Origin: Pseudomonas putida
GTDB lineage: Bacteria; Pseudomonadota; Gammaproteobacteria; Pseudomonadales; Pseudomonadaceae
NCBI RefSeq assembly: GCF_002025705.1
Contig: NZ_CP018846.1
Coordinates: 4,641,501 to 4,705,500, forward strand
Reading direction: 5' to 3'
Length of the DNA stretch: 64,000 nt
A program made the position numbers and the translations under genes. Of this stretch, positions 1 to 8,246 are shown in pieces. The notes under the pieces are model-generated. The model was not told where the DNA came from and did not search any database. It saw nothing but the letters and a program-made list of their open reading frames with translations. Position 1 is the first letter of the stretch. Every line of letters begins with the position of its first letter.

Positions 1-462
1 CGACAGTGCCCGTGGTGGTCGTAGCACCTCGCGCAGGTGGCCATCGACGCGCAAGCGCACCACCAGGCTCTGCTCGAAGGTTTCGATGTGAATGTCCGAG
101 GCACGCAGCCGCAGCGCCTGGCCGAACAGGCCGTTGATAAGGCGGATCACCGGGGCTTCGTCGTCACTTTCGAGCAAGTCCTCGATACGCGGCATTTCGC
201 TCATCAGGCTGTCGAGGTCGACCTGTTCGCCGATACCTTCGATCAGCGCTTCGGTCGCGCCGGCGCCGGCTTCATAAAGCTGGCCAAGGCGCTTGTCGAA
301 CTCCGCAGGCTCAAGGTATTCCAGCGCCATGGGCCGGCCATGCACGCGCAGCAATTCCTGCAGCTGGTCGCTGTCGGCGTCGCTGCGCAGCCACAGGTGC
401 CAGCCTTCTTCAGCCGCAGCCATGGCCAACCCGGCCTGCCGGGCCAGGCGATAGGGCAACAT
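1..462 (-). CDS. gspE: GspE/XcpR type II secretion ATPase, N-terminal part (cut by window edge)
   Basis: This is the first 154 codons of the cytoplasmic ATPase that powers the type II secretion system (T2SS); the rest lies beyond the window start. The visible part covers the GspE N-terminal domain and the start of the ATPase core. The family signature is visible near residues 104-131: APVIRLINGL, then ASDIHIETFE, then the RVDGHLREV strand. Walker A is off the edge. The ATG at 462 shares one base with the gspD stop (TGATG), so the two genes are translationally coupled. It continues the minus-strand run uxpA-gspC-gspD-gspE, and the remaining gsp genes probably follow outside. Identification is firm; the full length cannot be judged. 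Confidence 0.93.
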   Translation of the reverse strand, partial: MLPYRLARQAGLAMAAAEEGWHLWLRSDADSDQLQELLRVHGRPMALEYLEPAEFDKRLGQLYEAGAGATEALIEGIGEQVDLDSLMSEMPRIEDLLESDDEAPVIRLINGLFGQALRLRASDIHIETFEQSLVVRLRVDGHLREVLRPPRALS

Positions 463-2417
463 CACCAGTTACCACCTTCAAGGCGCGCGCGGCTGGCGGG
501 AAACACCTGCAGCAACGGGGTGCCTTCGGCCAGGTCGGGCAACTGCAACGGCGTGGTCTGCTGCAAAGTGCGGTATTTGTCTTCGCTCAGGCCTGCCAGG
601 CTCGGCCCATCGCGCAGGATGCGCGGGCGGATGAACACCATCAGGTTCTGCTTGGTGTTCTTGCTGGCGTCGGAACGGAACAGCCGGCCCAGGCCGGGAA
701 TGTCACCGAGAAACGGCACGCGCTGGTCGCTGGTGCTGAGTTCGTCACTGATCAGGCCGCCGAGGATGACCAGGCCATTGTCCTCGACCATGACCTTGGT
801 CTTGATCTCGCGCTTGTTGGTGATCACGTCGCTGGCAGCCCTGGAATCGGCGATCGACGAAACCTCCTGGACGATGTCCAGGCGCACGCTGTTGTCGATG
901 TTGATCTGCGGCTTGATGCGCAGTTTCACGCCGACTTCCTTGCGCTCGATGGTCTGGTAGGGGTTGGCGTTGTTCTGGGTGACCGAGCCGGTCACGAAAG
1001 GCACTTCCTGGCCGACCAGGATCGACGCCTCGGCGTTGTCCAGGGTCAGCAGGGTTGGTGTCGACAACAGGTTGAAGCCGCTCTTGCCCTTGAGGGCGTT
1101 GATCAGCATGGCGAAGTTGAAACCGCCGCCGATATGACCAAAGCCGGCCGTGGCACCGGTGGTGGACGACAGCAAATCGCCCAGTGCCTCGTTGTCGCCA
1201 CTGGCGGCAGCGCCGGCGATGTTGGCAATGTTTACCCCGTTGCTGCCGAAGTTGACGATGCCGGCGCCAAACTTCTCGTCGGCGAACAACCACTGCACGC
1301 CCAGCTCCTGGGCGCGGCTGTCGGACACCTCGGCGATGATCGCCTCGACCACCACCTGGGCGCGGCGGATGTCCAGCTGTTCGACGATCGAACGGTAGGC
1401 CGCCAGTTCGCTGTCGGGGCCGACCATGACCACGGCATTGGTGCCTTCTTCGTATTCAAGACGGATGCCGGAGTCACTGGCGGCAGCCATCACCGGGCGC
1501 TCCTTGCCCTCGCCTTCGCCAGCCGCTTCGCCGGGCACTGCACCTTCCTGGCTGAGGCCGCGCAGCACCTTGACCACTTCAGCCGCATTGGCGTGGCGCA
1601 GGTACATGACCTGAGTATTGCTGTTGTGCTGGTTGTCGCTGGGGCGGTCGAGCTGGCCGAGCAATGCCCGCACCCGCTCGGTGCTGCCGCGTACCAGCAA
1701 GGCATTGCTGCGCGGGTCGGCGACCACTTGGGTGCTGTCGGCGCCCTGCTCGCGGGCCAGCAAGCGGGTGAGCAGCTGGGCGGTGTCGGCAGCACTGGCA
1801 TGGCGCAGCGGCATTACCTGCAGCGGCTCGTCACTGACCTGGTCAAGCTGACGCAGCAGGCTGTCGATACGTTGCAGGTTGCTGCGCCAATCGGTGACCA
1901 CCAGCAGGTTGGCCGCGGGGTACGGCGTGATCACGCCGACACGGGGGTCGATCAGCGGCTTGAGGATGCCGAGCATCTGTTCGCTGGCGGCATTGCGCAC
2001 ATTGAACACCCGGGTGGCCACACTATCGCTGCCCTCGCCTTGTTTGCCCGCTGGCTCGACCGGCACCGGCTCCAGGCGTGCGGCCTGGTCAGGGACGATC
2101 TTCACGCTGCCGTTGGGCAGGTCGACAGCGGCGTATCCCTGGGCGCGCAGCTGGGCGAGGAAGATGTCGTAGATGGCATCGGCATCGTGGCGGTCGACGG
2201 TGCGCACGGTGACCTTGCCTTTGACCCGCGGGTCGACGATGAAGGTGGTACCCGTGATGCGCGATACGCTATCGATGAATTCGCCCAGTTCGGTGTCGAC
2301 GAAGTTCACCTCGTACAGCGGCGTGCCGTTGTCATCGAAGGTTTCCGGCTCTTCTGCCCAGGCGAGTGACAGGCTCAGGCTCAAGGCCGCGGCCACGCAG
2401 TATCTGGCAAACATCAT
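462..2417 (-). CDS. gspD: GspD/XcpQ type II secretion secretin
   Basis: This is the outer-membrane secretin through which T2SS substrates leave the cell, 651 residues, a normal length. A signal peptide covers about residues 1-21 (hydrophobic SLSLSLAWA, then AEE). Next come the N0 domain (about 30-110, VNFVDTELGEFIDSVSRITG) and three N1-N3 repeats, recognisable by LKPLIDPRVGVITPYPAANL, VMPLRHASAADTAQLL and VMYLRHANAAEVVKVL. The secretin core runs from about residue 340, with VEAIIAEVSD, TPTLLTLDN, VGQEVPFVTG and VFIRPRIL. A glycine-rich loop (GHIGGGFNFAM) precedes the gate region. The gene starts one base after the gspC stop and overlaps gspE by one base, so it sits in a tight operon that also contains uxpA. 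A Pho-box-like site lies before uxpA, so phosphate control is likely. Confidence 0.95.
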   Translation of the reverse strand: MMFARYCVAAALSLSLSLAWAEEPETFDDNGTPLYEVNFVDTELGEFIDSVSRITGTTFIVDPRVKGKVTVRTVDRHDADAIYDIFLAQLRAQGYAAVDLPNGSVKIVPDQAARLEPVPVEPAGKQGEGSDSVATRVFNVRNAASEQMLGILKPLIDPRVGVITPYPAANLLVVTDWRSNLQRIDSLLRQLDQVSDEPLQVMPLRHASAADTAQLLTRLLAREQGADSTQVVADPRSNALLVRGSTERVRALLGQLDRPSDNQHNSNTQVMYLRHANAAEVVKVLRGLSQEGAVPGEAAGEGEGKERPVMAAASDSGIRLEYEEGTNAVVMVGPDSELAAYRSIVEQLDIRRAQVVVEAIIAEVSDSRAQELGVQWLFADEKFGAGIVNFGSNGVNIANIAGAAASGDNEALGDLLSSTTGATAGFGHIGGGFNFAMLINALKGKSGFNLLSTPTLLTLDNAEASILVGQEVPFVTGSVTQNNANPYQTIERKEVGVKLRIKPQINIDNSVRLDIVQEVSSIADSRAASDVITNKREIKTKVMVEDNGLVILGGLISDELSTSDQRVPFLGDIPGLGRLFRSDASKNTKQNLMVFIRPRILRDGPSLAGLSEDKYRTLQQTTPLQLPDLAEGTPLLQVFPASRARLEGGNW

Positions 2418-2843
2418 TCATCCTTGGCGCTTGAAGCCGGTCACGGCGGGGCGTGGCGGCCAGGGCAGGCGTTCGCGCCGCCCCTGGTTGTCGAAAATCA
2501 GGCCATCGGCGTCGATGTCCTGCAATACGATGCCGGGTGCCAGGCGCTGCCCACGGCCGAGTGTGCGCACCTGCTGGCCATAGCGCAGCACTACCACACT
2601 GGCCGACAGCGGCTGGGCCTTGAGGCCGCCGAGGTACTGCAAAGGCAGGCGGGTGATGGCGATTGCGCCGTCATCTGCGGCGGGCTGCCAGTGGCCGATC
2701 AGCAGGCCTGGCAGCGGGGTAGCGGCGACCTGTGCCGGGCTGGCCGGTTGCGGCTGGCGCCCCAGCTGCAGCACGCATTGGGCGGCCAGCCAGCCGGCCA
2801 GGGTCAGCAGGCCGCCGGTCATCACGCGTGAAGCCAGGCTCAC
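2418..2843 (-). CDS. gspC: GspC/XcpP-like T2SS inner-membrane component (short form)
   Basis: GspC links the inner-membrane platform to the secretin through its periplasmic homology region. This copy encodes about 141 residues: an N-terminal membrane helix (TGGLLTLAGWLAAQCVLQL), a proline-rich linker, then an HR-like domain (TPLPGLLIGHW, LPLQYLGGLKAQPLSASVVV, RGQRLAPGIVLQDIDADGLI, NQGRRERLPWP). It ends shortly after this, so the C-terminal PDZ or coiled-coil domain of typical GspC is missing. I chose the GTG at 2843 because it overlaps the uxpA stop as GTGA; ATG 2822 is an alternative. The gene abuts gspD directly. Family assignment rests on position and the HR pattern and is fairly secure. 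Confidence 0.82.
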   Translation of the reverse strand: MSLASRVMTGGLLTLAGWLAAQCVLQLGRQPQPASPAQVAATPLPGLLIGHWQPAADDGAIAITRLPLQYLGGLKAQPLSASVVVLRYGQQVRTLGRGQRLAPGIVLQDIDADGLIFDNQGRRERLPWPPRPAVTGFKRQG

Positions 2844-4480
2844 GAAACAGCCTGCCGCGGGTGCCAGCCTGGGTGGCCTTGCACGTAGCGCACCTCGGGC
2901 AGTTGCAGTGCTGCCAGCTGCCAGTCGGCCTTCTGCCGCGTCAGCCAGCCCTCGACCCGCTGCCACAGGGGTTCACCCGCCCGGGCTTCGAATTGCAGGC
3001 CAAAGGTGCGGCACTGGCCCTGCAGCGCGTCGATACCGGTGATGCGCTTGCCTTGCGGGCTGTAGCTGACGCGCCAGGCCTGGCCCTGCCAGCGCGGCAG
3101 GTCCTGGCTGTTGTCGAGCAGCAGCGGGTCACCAAACAGTTGCTCGGCGGCATTCTCCAGCACCTGCTCAACTTGCCGGGCCGGGGCCTCGACTACCGGT
3201 GCAGGGTAGCCACCGGTCAGGCTGATCAGGTGCTCGCGGGTAATGGCTTCGCCCGCCGCCAGCGGGTAGTCATAGCGCAGGCCTGGCAGTAGCACTGGCA
3301 TGCTGCCGTCATCAGCCAAAGCCTGGTGCAGAAGGCGGTCCCAACTGCCGCCACGGGTGTCGCGCCGCCACAGGGCCTGCGGCGCGTGCGCCAGCGGCTG
3401 GTCGAGCCATGCCGCGTGGCCGGCACGTTGCTGGTGCAGTTCATCCCGCAACTGGCTGGCGCGCATCTGCGCGGCGGGGGCCAGGTAGCGCTCAAAAGCC
3501 GGGAAGAACTGCCCGTCGAACTGCCATTGCCCGGCGACCTGCTGGCAACGTAAACGGAATGCCCCGCTACCACGGCAGCCGGCGAACAGCACTGGCACCC
3601 GACGGCCAGTGGCCTGGGTGACCTGTACCGGTGCCGGCCACAGGTCCTGGCCACGGGCACAGAGCAGTACGTCGGCTTCAGTCAGTCGCTCGGCCAGCCA
3701 CAGGCCCGGCCCGGTGCCGACATCGGCCATTGCCACAACCAGGTCAGCCTCGCGCCGCGCTTGCTCGAAGGCCGGCAGCAGTGACTGGTACCACTGTTTC
3801 AGGGAGGCCTTCTGGTCCTGGGCGTAAGGGTCTGTGACGCCGACCACAGCGATGCGCGCACCGCCGCGCTCGAAGACATGCAGGGCCTCAAGGTTCAGCG
3901 ACTTGCGCTGATCGCCCGCGAGCCCGGCAGCGAGGGTGATGGCGGACGACTGGCGGTAAAGCGCCGCGCTGCGCTGGGGCCAGAGCACGCGTTCATCACT
4001 GCTGACCCGCGCTTCGCTGCCCAGCAGTTGGCTGCCTTGCACACCGCTTTCGCCTTGGGTGAGGTAGGCCAGGCCACTGCCATTCCAGCCTTGGCCGTTC
4101 TCCAGGGTCAGGCTGTTGCCCGCCCCGGCTTCGCCACGCAGTTGCTCCAGCAACGCTGCCAGCACGGCATAGCCACCCAGCTTGACGCCCGCCGTCTGGT
4201 TGGCATCGAGCAAAGGCGCCAACTGAGGGTAGGCCAGGCTGGCACTTGACCCCGTCATCCACGGTGCCCGGCCCAAGTGGCTGACCGGGCCCAAACGGGT
4301 GGCCGGCACTACCGGCAGACCCGGTTGCCGCGCATCGAGGGTGTCGGCGACGTACAGCAGATCTACACTGGCGCTGCCACCACCCTGGCCTGGCAACGCA
4401 GAGCAGGCGCCGAGCAGCGGTGCCAGCGCACCGACACCCATCCAGCTGATCAATTCGCGCCTGTTCACACTGCTTGCCAT
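2840..4480 (-). CDS. uxpA: SoxB-like/5'-nucleotidase-family Tat lipoprotein, UxpA-type, metal site apparently degenerate
   Basis: About 546 residues. The N terminus has a twin-arginine motif (NRRELI, residues 6-11), a hydrophobic stretch and a lipobox LGAC ending at C26, so it should be a Tat-exported lipoprotein. The body follows the SoxB/UshA fold: VDLLYVAD at the start of the metallophosphatase domain, a LLCARGQDLWP stretch where family members have a GHTH motif, and a SoxB-like C-terminal domain (LWRRDTRGGSWDRLL, EHLISLTGGYPAPVVE, YSPQGKRITGI). The usual metal ligands (DxHG, GD, GNHE, GHxH) do not appear at these places, so catalysis is uncertain. The name comes from memory of P. putida UxpA, described as encoded by the xcp cluster. 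The start was set at ATG 4480, with AAGGA about 11 bases upstream. It is the first gene of the gspCDE run and has a Pho-box-like site upstream. Confidence 0.75.
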   Translation of the reverse strand: MASSVNRRELISWMGVGALAPLLGACSALPGQGGGSASVDLLYVADTLDARQPGLPVVPATRLGPVSHLGRAPWMTGSSASLAYPQLAPLLDANQTAGVKLGGYAVLAALLEQLRGEAGAGNSLTLENGQGWNGSGLAYLTQGESGVQGSQLLGSEARVSSDERVLWPQRSAALYRQSSAITLAAGLAGDQRKSLNLEALHVFERGGARIAVVGVTDPYAQDQKASLKQWYQSLLPAFEQARREADLVVAMADVGTGPGLWLAERLTEADVLLCARGQDLWPAPVQVTQATGRRVPVLFAGCRGSGAFRLRCQQVAGQWQFDGQFFPAFERYLAPAAQMRASQLRDELHQQRAGHAAWLDQPLAHAPQALWRRDTRGGSWDRLLHQALADDGSMPVLLPGLRYDYPLAAGEAITREHLISLTGGYPAPVVEAPARQVEQVLENAAEQLFGDPLLLDNSQDLPRWQGQAWRVSYSPQGKRITGIDALQGQCRTFGLQFEARAGEPLWQRVEGWLTRQKADWQLAALQLPEVRYVQGHPGWHPRQAVS

Positions 4481-4536
4481 CGGGCCCGCCATCCTTATCC
4501 GAGTTCTCGTTGGGCCCCGGATGTTGCGGCGTTGGC

Positions 4537-4554
4537 ATGACAGTTTAATGGCAG
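4537..4554 (-). promoter_or_regulatory. Pho box upstream of uxpA-gspCDE
   Basis: Read on the minus strand the site is CTGCCAT-TAAA-CTGTCAT, one mismatch from the PhoB tandem consensus CTGTCAT-N4-CTGTCAT. It lies about 57 bases before the uxpA start and points into the operon. Phosphate-starvation induction of the P. putida xcp system has been reported, as I recall it. Direct sequence match; regulation is inferred. Confidence 0.75.
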
Positions 4555-4630
4555 AAATCCGACAACATTCCAAATCGATCTGTCTGGATTTGTAATAAGA
4601 ACTTACAGTTTTAAAAACCCGTTAATAATT

Positions 4631-4648
4631 CTGCCAATGAATCATCAC
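4631..4648 (+). promoter_or_regulatory. possible weak Pho box upstream of uxpB
   Basis: The site CTGCCAA-TGAA-TCATCAC has a fair first half and a poor second half against the PhoB repeat. It lies about 56 bases before the uxpB start, in the A+T-rich divergent region shared with uxpA. It is kept because the gene is expected to be phosphate-regulated; the match alone is weak. Confidence 0.4.
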
Positions 4649-4703
4649 AGTAGCGCCCTAAAGTCGCGGTTTCCTCCAACTCAGCCACTATAAGGACACC
4701 CTG

Positions 4704-6767
4704 ATGAGTCGAGATACCGGCGATAACCTGGACCGCAACCAAAGCGGCAACCTGCCGATGGCCAGCGTCATGGACGCTTACCTGAGCCGTCGCAGCGTGA
4801 TGCGCGGCAGCCTGGGCGCCGCCATTGCCATGATTGCCGGTACCGGCCTGACCGGCTGCTTCGACAGTAGTGGCGGTTCCGATGACGATCCGGTCACAAC
4901 CGAGCCACCGGTGACCAAACCCGAAGAGCCGAAGCTGGCCCTGGGCTTCCAGTCCATCCCTGGCTCGCGCACCGACGCCTGCGTGGTTGCTGCCGGCTAC
5001 AGCGCCTACGTGCTGGCCCCCTGGGGCACGCCGCTGAACAGCAACGGCAACCCGTGGAAATCGGACGGCAGCAACACCTCGACCGACCAGGCCAATGCCA
5101 TGGGCATGCACCACGACGGCATGCACTTTTTCCCGATCAACGGCAGCTCCGAAGACGGCCTGCTGGCGATCAACTTCGAGTACATCGACACCGCTGCCCT
5201 GCACCCCAACGGCCCGACCACCGACGCCAGCGGCAAGCGCCCGGCCGAGGAAGTGCGCAAGGAAATCAACGCCCACGGCGCTGGCGTGGTGCGCCTGCAG
5301 AAGGTCAACGGCCGCTGGCAGGTGGTCGACAACGACCCGCTCAACCGCCGCTTCACTACCGCCTCACGCATGGAGCTTACCGGGCCGCTGCGCGGCACCG
5401 AGCACGTCAAGACCAAGTACTCGACCGATGGCACCCACTGCCGCGGCACCAACAACAACTGCGGCAACGGCTATACCCCGTGGGGCACCTACCTGACCTG
5501 CGAGGAGAACTGGCCGGGCATCTTCGTCAACAAGGGCACCCGCCCGGAAGACCAGCGTCGCATCGGCGTCGGCACCTCCAGTGGCCAGTACAAGTGGGAA
5601 AGCGCTGCCGGTGACAGTACCGAAGTCGCCGATGAATTCGCCCGTTTCGATGTGACCGTCAAAGGTGCTGCCGCCACCGACGACTACCGTAACGAAGCCA
5701 GCACCTATGGCTACATTGTCGAGATCGACCCGTACAACAGCAGCACCCTTGCCACCAAGCGCACGGCCCTGGGCCGCTTCCGCCACGAAGGCTGCTGCCC
5801 GGGCCTGCCGGTGGTCGGCAAGCCGCTGGTCTGGTACATGGGCGACGACTCGAACAACGAGTACCTGTACAAGTGGGTTTCCACAGCCGTGTGGGATGCC
5901 GCTGACGCCAACCCGGCCGACCGCCTGGCCACCGGTGCCAAGTACCTGGACCAGGGCAAGCTGTACGTCGCCCGCTTCAATGCCGACGGTACCGGCGTGT
6001 GGCTGCTGCTCGATGTGAACACCGCCACTACCGCTGGCAGCACCCTTGGTGCGTTGTACGGTGACCTGGCAGGCATCATCCTCAACACCCGGGGTGCCGG
6101 CGATGCCGTGGGCGCCACGCCGATGGACCGCCCGGAGTGGACCGCTGTCAACCCGCTCAACGGCGATGCCTACCTGACCCTGACCAACAACAGCGCGCGT
6201 ACTGCGCAAAAGGTCGATGCCGCCAACCCGCGCGGCCCGAACCGCCACGGCCACATCATCCGCTGGCACGACAGCGACGACCAGCTGAGCTTCACCTGGG
6301 ACATCTTCGTGTTCGGCGCCAACGCCGCCGGTACTGCCGACATCAACCGCTCGGGCCTGACCGAACTCAACCAGTTCGCAAGCCCCGACGGCATGAGCTT
6401 CGATAGCCGCGGCGTGCTGTGGTTCGAGACCGACAACGGCGAGACCACCCTCACCGACTACACCAACGACCAACTGCTGGCGGTGATCCCCACCGACCTG
6501 GTCGATGCCAGCGGCAAGCAGGTGCCGATCAATGCCCAGAACCAGACGGCCTTGCGCCGCTTCTTCGTCGGCCCGAACGGGTGCGAGGTGACCGGCATCA
6601 GCTTCACGCCGGACAACAAGACCTTGTTCATCAACATCCAGCACCCGGATAACTGGCCGTATACCGACAAGGCCACCGATGCTACTCCGGCCGGGACCAA
6701 GGTACGGCCGAGGGCTACAACGGTAGTGATTCAGCGTAATGATGGCGGGGAGATCGGGACCGCCTGA
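4704..6767 (+). CDS. uxpB: PhoX-family alkaline phosphatase, Tat lipoprotein (UxpB-type)
   Basis: A 687-residue PhoX-family phosphatase, which should release phosphate from organic monoesters outside the inner membrane. PhoX enzymes are monomeric and use Ca/Fe. The leader has SRRSVM at residues 28-33, a hydrophobic stretch, and lipobox LTGC ending at C52, so Tat export and lipidation are expected. PhoX family blocks follow: TCEENWPG from residue 265, GYIVEIDP, ALGRFRHEGC, YMGDDSNNEYLYKW, MDRPEWTAVNP, GPNRHGHIIRW and ASPDGMSFDSRGVLWFETD. P. putida UxpB was described as a PhoX-family Tat lipoprotein that depends on Xcp for final secretion (from memory), and the neighbours here fit this. The gene is divergent from uxpA-gspCDE and is followed by a REP pair. 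The alternative name phoX would also be valid. Confidence 0.9.
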   Translation: MSRDTGDNLDRNQSGNLPMASVMDAYLSRRSVMRGSLGAAIAMIAGTGLTGCFDSSGGSDDDPVTTEPPVTKPEEPKLALGFQSIPGSRTDACVVAAGYSAYVLAPWGTPLNSNGNPWKSDGSNTSTDQANAMGMHHDGMHFFPINGSSEDGLLAINFEYIDTAALHPNGPTTDASGKRPAEEVRKEINAHGAGVVRLQKVNGRWQVVDNDPLNRRFTTASRMELTGPLRGTEHVKTKYSTDGTHCRGTNNNCGNGYTPWGTYLTCEENWPGIFVNKGTRPEDQRRIGVGTSSGQYKWESAAGDSTEVADEFARFDVTVKGAAATDDYRNEASTYGYIVEIDPYNSSTLATKRTALGRFRHEGCCPGLPVVGKPLVWYMGDDSNNEYLYKWVSTAVWDAADANPADRLATGAKYLDQGKLYVARFNADGTGVWLLLDVNTATTAGSTLGALYGDLAGIILNTRGAGDAVGATPMDRPEWTAVNPLNGDAYLTLTNNSARTAQKVDAANPRGPNRHGHIIRWHDSDDQLSFTWDIFVFGANAAGTADINRSGLTELNQFASPDGMSFDSRGVLWFETDNGETTLTDYTNDQLLAVIPTDLVDASGKQVPINAQNQTALRRFFVGPNGCEVTGISFTPDNKTLFINIQHPDNWPYTDKATDATPAGTKVRPRATTVVIQRNDGGEIGTA

Positions 6768-6781
6768 TTGATCTGTGCACC

Positions 6782-6888
6782 GGGGGCCGCTTTGCGGCCC
6801 AATCGCGACGCAAGGCCGCTCCTACAGGATTTGTGCGATCCCCTGTAGGAGCGGCCTTGTGTCGCGATTGGGCTGCAGAGCAGCCCTG
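6782..6888. repeat. REP-like inverted pair, class B
   Basis: Two copies of a repeat of about 47 bases face each other across about 13 bases. The core is GCAAGGCCGCTCCTACA, preceded by a small GGGCCGCTTTGCGGCCC hairpin, here with an AATCGCGAC linker. It lies between the convergent uxpB and gspK and probably protects or ends both transcripts. Confidence 0.9.
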
Positions 6889-6901
6889 GCAATCTCCAGC
6901 C

Positions 6902-7867
6902 TTACCAGGCCATCGGCTCACGGCTGCGCACCCGCACCTGTTGCGCCGGCACCCGGGCATGCCACTGCACCACCCCTAAAGCCTCCACCTGAAACTCGCT
7001 GCGCATCACCCTGCCCTGCTCCTCGAACGACAGCTGCAACAGATAATGCCCACTGTTGAGCAGCAAGCCTTCGCTCAACCGCTCGAATGTCTCGTCATCC
7101 ACTGCCCCCAGCGCCTGGCGCAATGCCGAGGCATCCTCATACCCCGACGCCGGCCGCCCGCTGACAATACGGGCAAGCAACGAACGCGGGTAACGCCCCT
7201 CATACAACGCATCGAGCAACGGCAAGTGCTCCAGTCCAAGGGCATTGGCATTCAAGCGCCAGCCCGTGGTCTGCGGCAAGGCGCACAGCATCGGGTAACG
7301 GCGCTGGCGTGCGGCATCAGGCTCCAGCAGCAGGTTCAGCTCGCTGGTATCGAGCATCGGCTGGTTGGCCGCCAGCCGCGGCGGTTGCTGGCGCAGGTAA
7401 TGGGCGCTTTCGGCCCCCTGCAGGCGGGCATCGCTGTCACTGTCGAGCCAGTCGGCCAGCGCATCGACCAGGCGCTCCGCAGCCATGTCGTCCCCCAGCA
7501 GGTGCTTGAGCTGGCGCTCGGCACGCTCGCCATCAGCCCCCAGCAACGCATTCACATTGAAGCAGGTGTGCTGGTCACGCACCCGCAACTGCGCCTGCCC
7601 GGCACCGAAATCGTACTTCAACGGTTGCCCGCGCAAGGCTTGCCAGAACAATGGGCTGAGCCGCCAGGCAGGGTCACGCAGGGCCTGTTCGGCATAGGCC
7701 AGGCCGGCCTGCTCCATCGCTCGCACCTGCACCCGCTGACGCAGCAGCTGCACATCATCCACTTGCCGTCGGCCATCCTCCACCAACCAGGCCATGCCTG
7801 CGGCGAGCATGGCCAGCACCACCATCACCATCAGCAGTGCCGCGCCCTGCTGCCGCTTGCCGCTCAT
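6902..7867 (-). CDS. gspK: GspK/XcpX minor pseudopilin
   Basis: About 321 residues. GspK is the large minor pseudopilin that caps the T2SS pseudopilus tip with GspI and GspJ. The prepilin leader is MSGKRQQG, followed by the hydrophobic helix AALLMVMVVLAMLAAGMAWL. As in other GspK proteins there is no glutamate at mature position 5. A long alpha domain follows, with RAMEQAGLAYAEQAL, DALADWLDSDSD and LDTSELNLLL, then a C-terminal segment typical of GspK. The start is ATG 7867, with GAGGGG nearby; a longer reading frame upstream would put extra residues before the leader. The gene stands apart from gspC-D-E, facing away from tatA and converging on uxpB. Confidence 0.9.
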   Translation of the reverse strand: MSGKRQQGAALLMVMVVLAMLAAGMAWLVEDGRRQVDDVQLLRQRVQVRAMEQAGLAYAEQALRDPAWRLSPLFWQALRGQPLKYDFGAGQAQLRVRDQHTCFNVNALLGADGERAERQLKHLLGDDMAAERLVDALADWLDSDSDARLQGAESAHYLRQQPPRLAANQPMLDTSELNLLLEPDAARQRRYPMLCALPQTTGWRLNANALGLEHLPLLDALYEGRYPRSLLARIVSGRPASGYEDASALRQALGAVDDETFERLSEGLLLNSGHYLLQLSFEEQGRVMRSEFQVEALGVVQWHARVPAQQVRVRSREPMAW

Positions 7868-7941
7868 CCCGCGCCCCTCTTCAATCAATGAAAGGCGCCA
7901 GTCAACACGCGGGTTGTTGCAGCCAGGTTGCAATGGCCTTG

Positions 7942-7959
7942 CAGTCATGTTGGCGTCAT
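7942..7959 (+). promoter_or_regulatory. Pho-box-like site upstream of tatABC
   Basis: The sequence CAGTCAT-GTTG-GCGTCAT matches the PhoB direct repeat at 6 of 7 and 5 of 7 positions with the right 4-base spacer, 53 bases before the tatA start. It would put this second Tat system under the same phosphate control as its likely cargo. Sequence match seen; function inferred. Confidence 0.6.
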
Positions 7960-8012
7960 CTGCAAGCGGCAGGATTGGCCTTCATTTTCATGACCTTACA
8001 GGAGTGGTCGAA

Positions 8013-8246
8013 ATGGGTGGCATCGGAATCTGGCAACTGGTGATCGTACTGCTGATCGTGTTCCTGCTGTTTGGCACCAAGCGCCTGAAGGGCCTGGGCA
8101 GTGATGTCGGCGAAGCGATCCAGGGCTTTCGCAAATCCATGGGCGGCGATCATGACGCCAGCGCACCAGGTGCCGCTCACGTGCAGCAGCAGCCACCGGT
8201 AACCGCCCAGGCGGCACAGCAGCCGCAAGCGGATCGCCAAGCCTGA
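8013..8246 (+). CDS. tatA: TatA twin-arginine translocase subunit
   Basis: A 77-residue TatA. A single N-terminal membrane helix (IWQLVIVLLIVFLLFG) is followed by the FGTKRLKGLGSDVGEAI amphipathic helix and a glutamine-rich tail. TatA oligomers form the passage for folded Tat substrates in the inner membrane. The start at ATG 8013 follows AGGAG by 8 bases. Longer in-frame openings upstream lack a ribosome-binding site and would place residues before the membrane helix. The stop overlaps the tatB start as TGATG. Its neighbours uxpA and uxpB both carry Tat signals, which suggests a dedicated export role. P. putida has another tatABC elsewhere (from memory). Confidence 0.94.
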   Translation: MGGIGIWQLVIVLLIVFLLFGTKRLKGLGSDVGEAIQGFRKSMGGDHDASAPGAAHVQQQPPVTAQAAQQPQADRQA

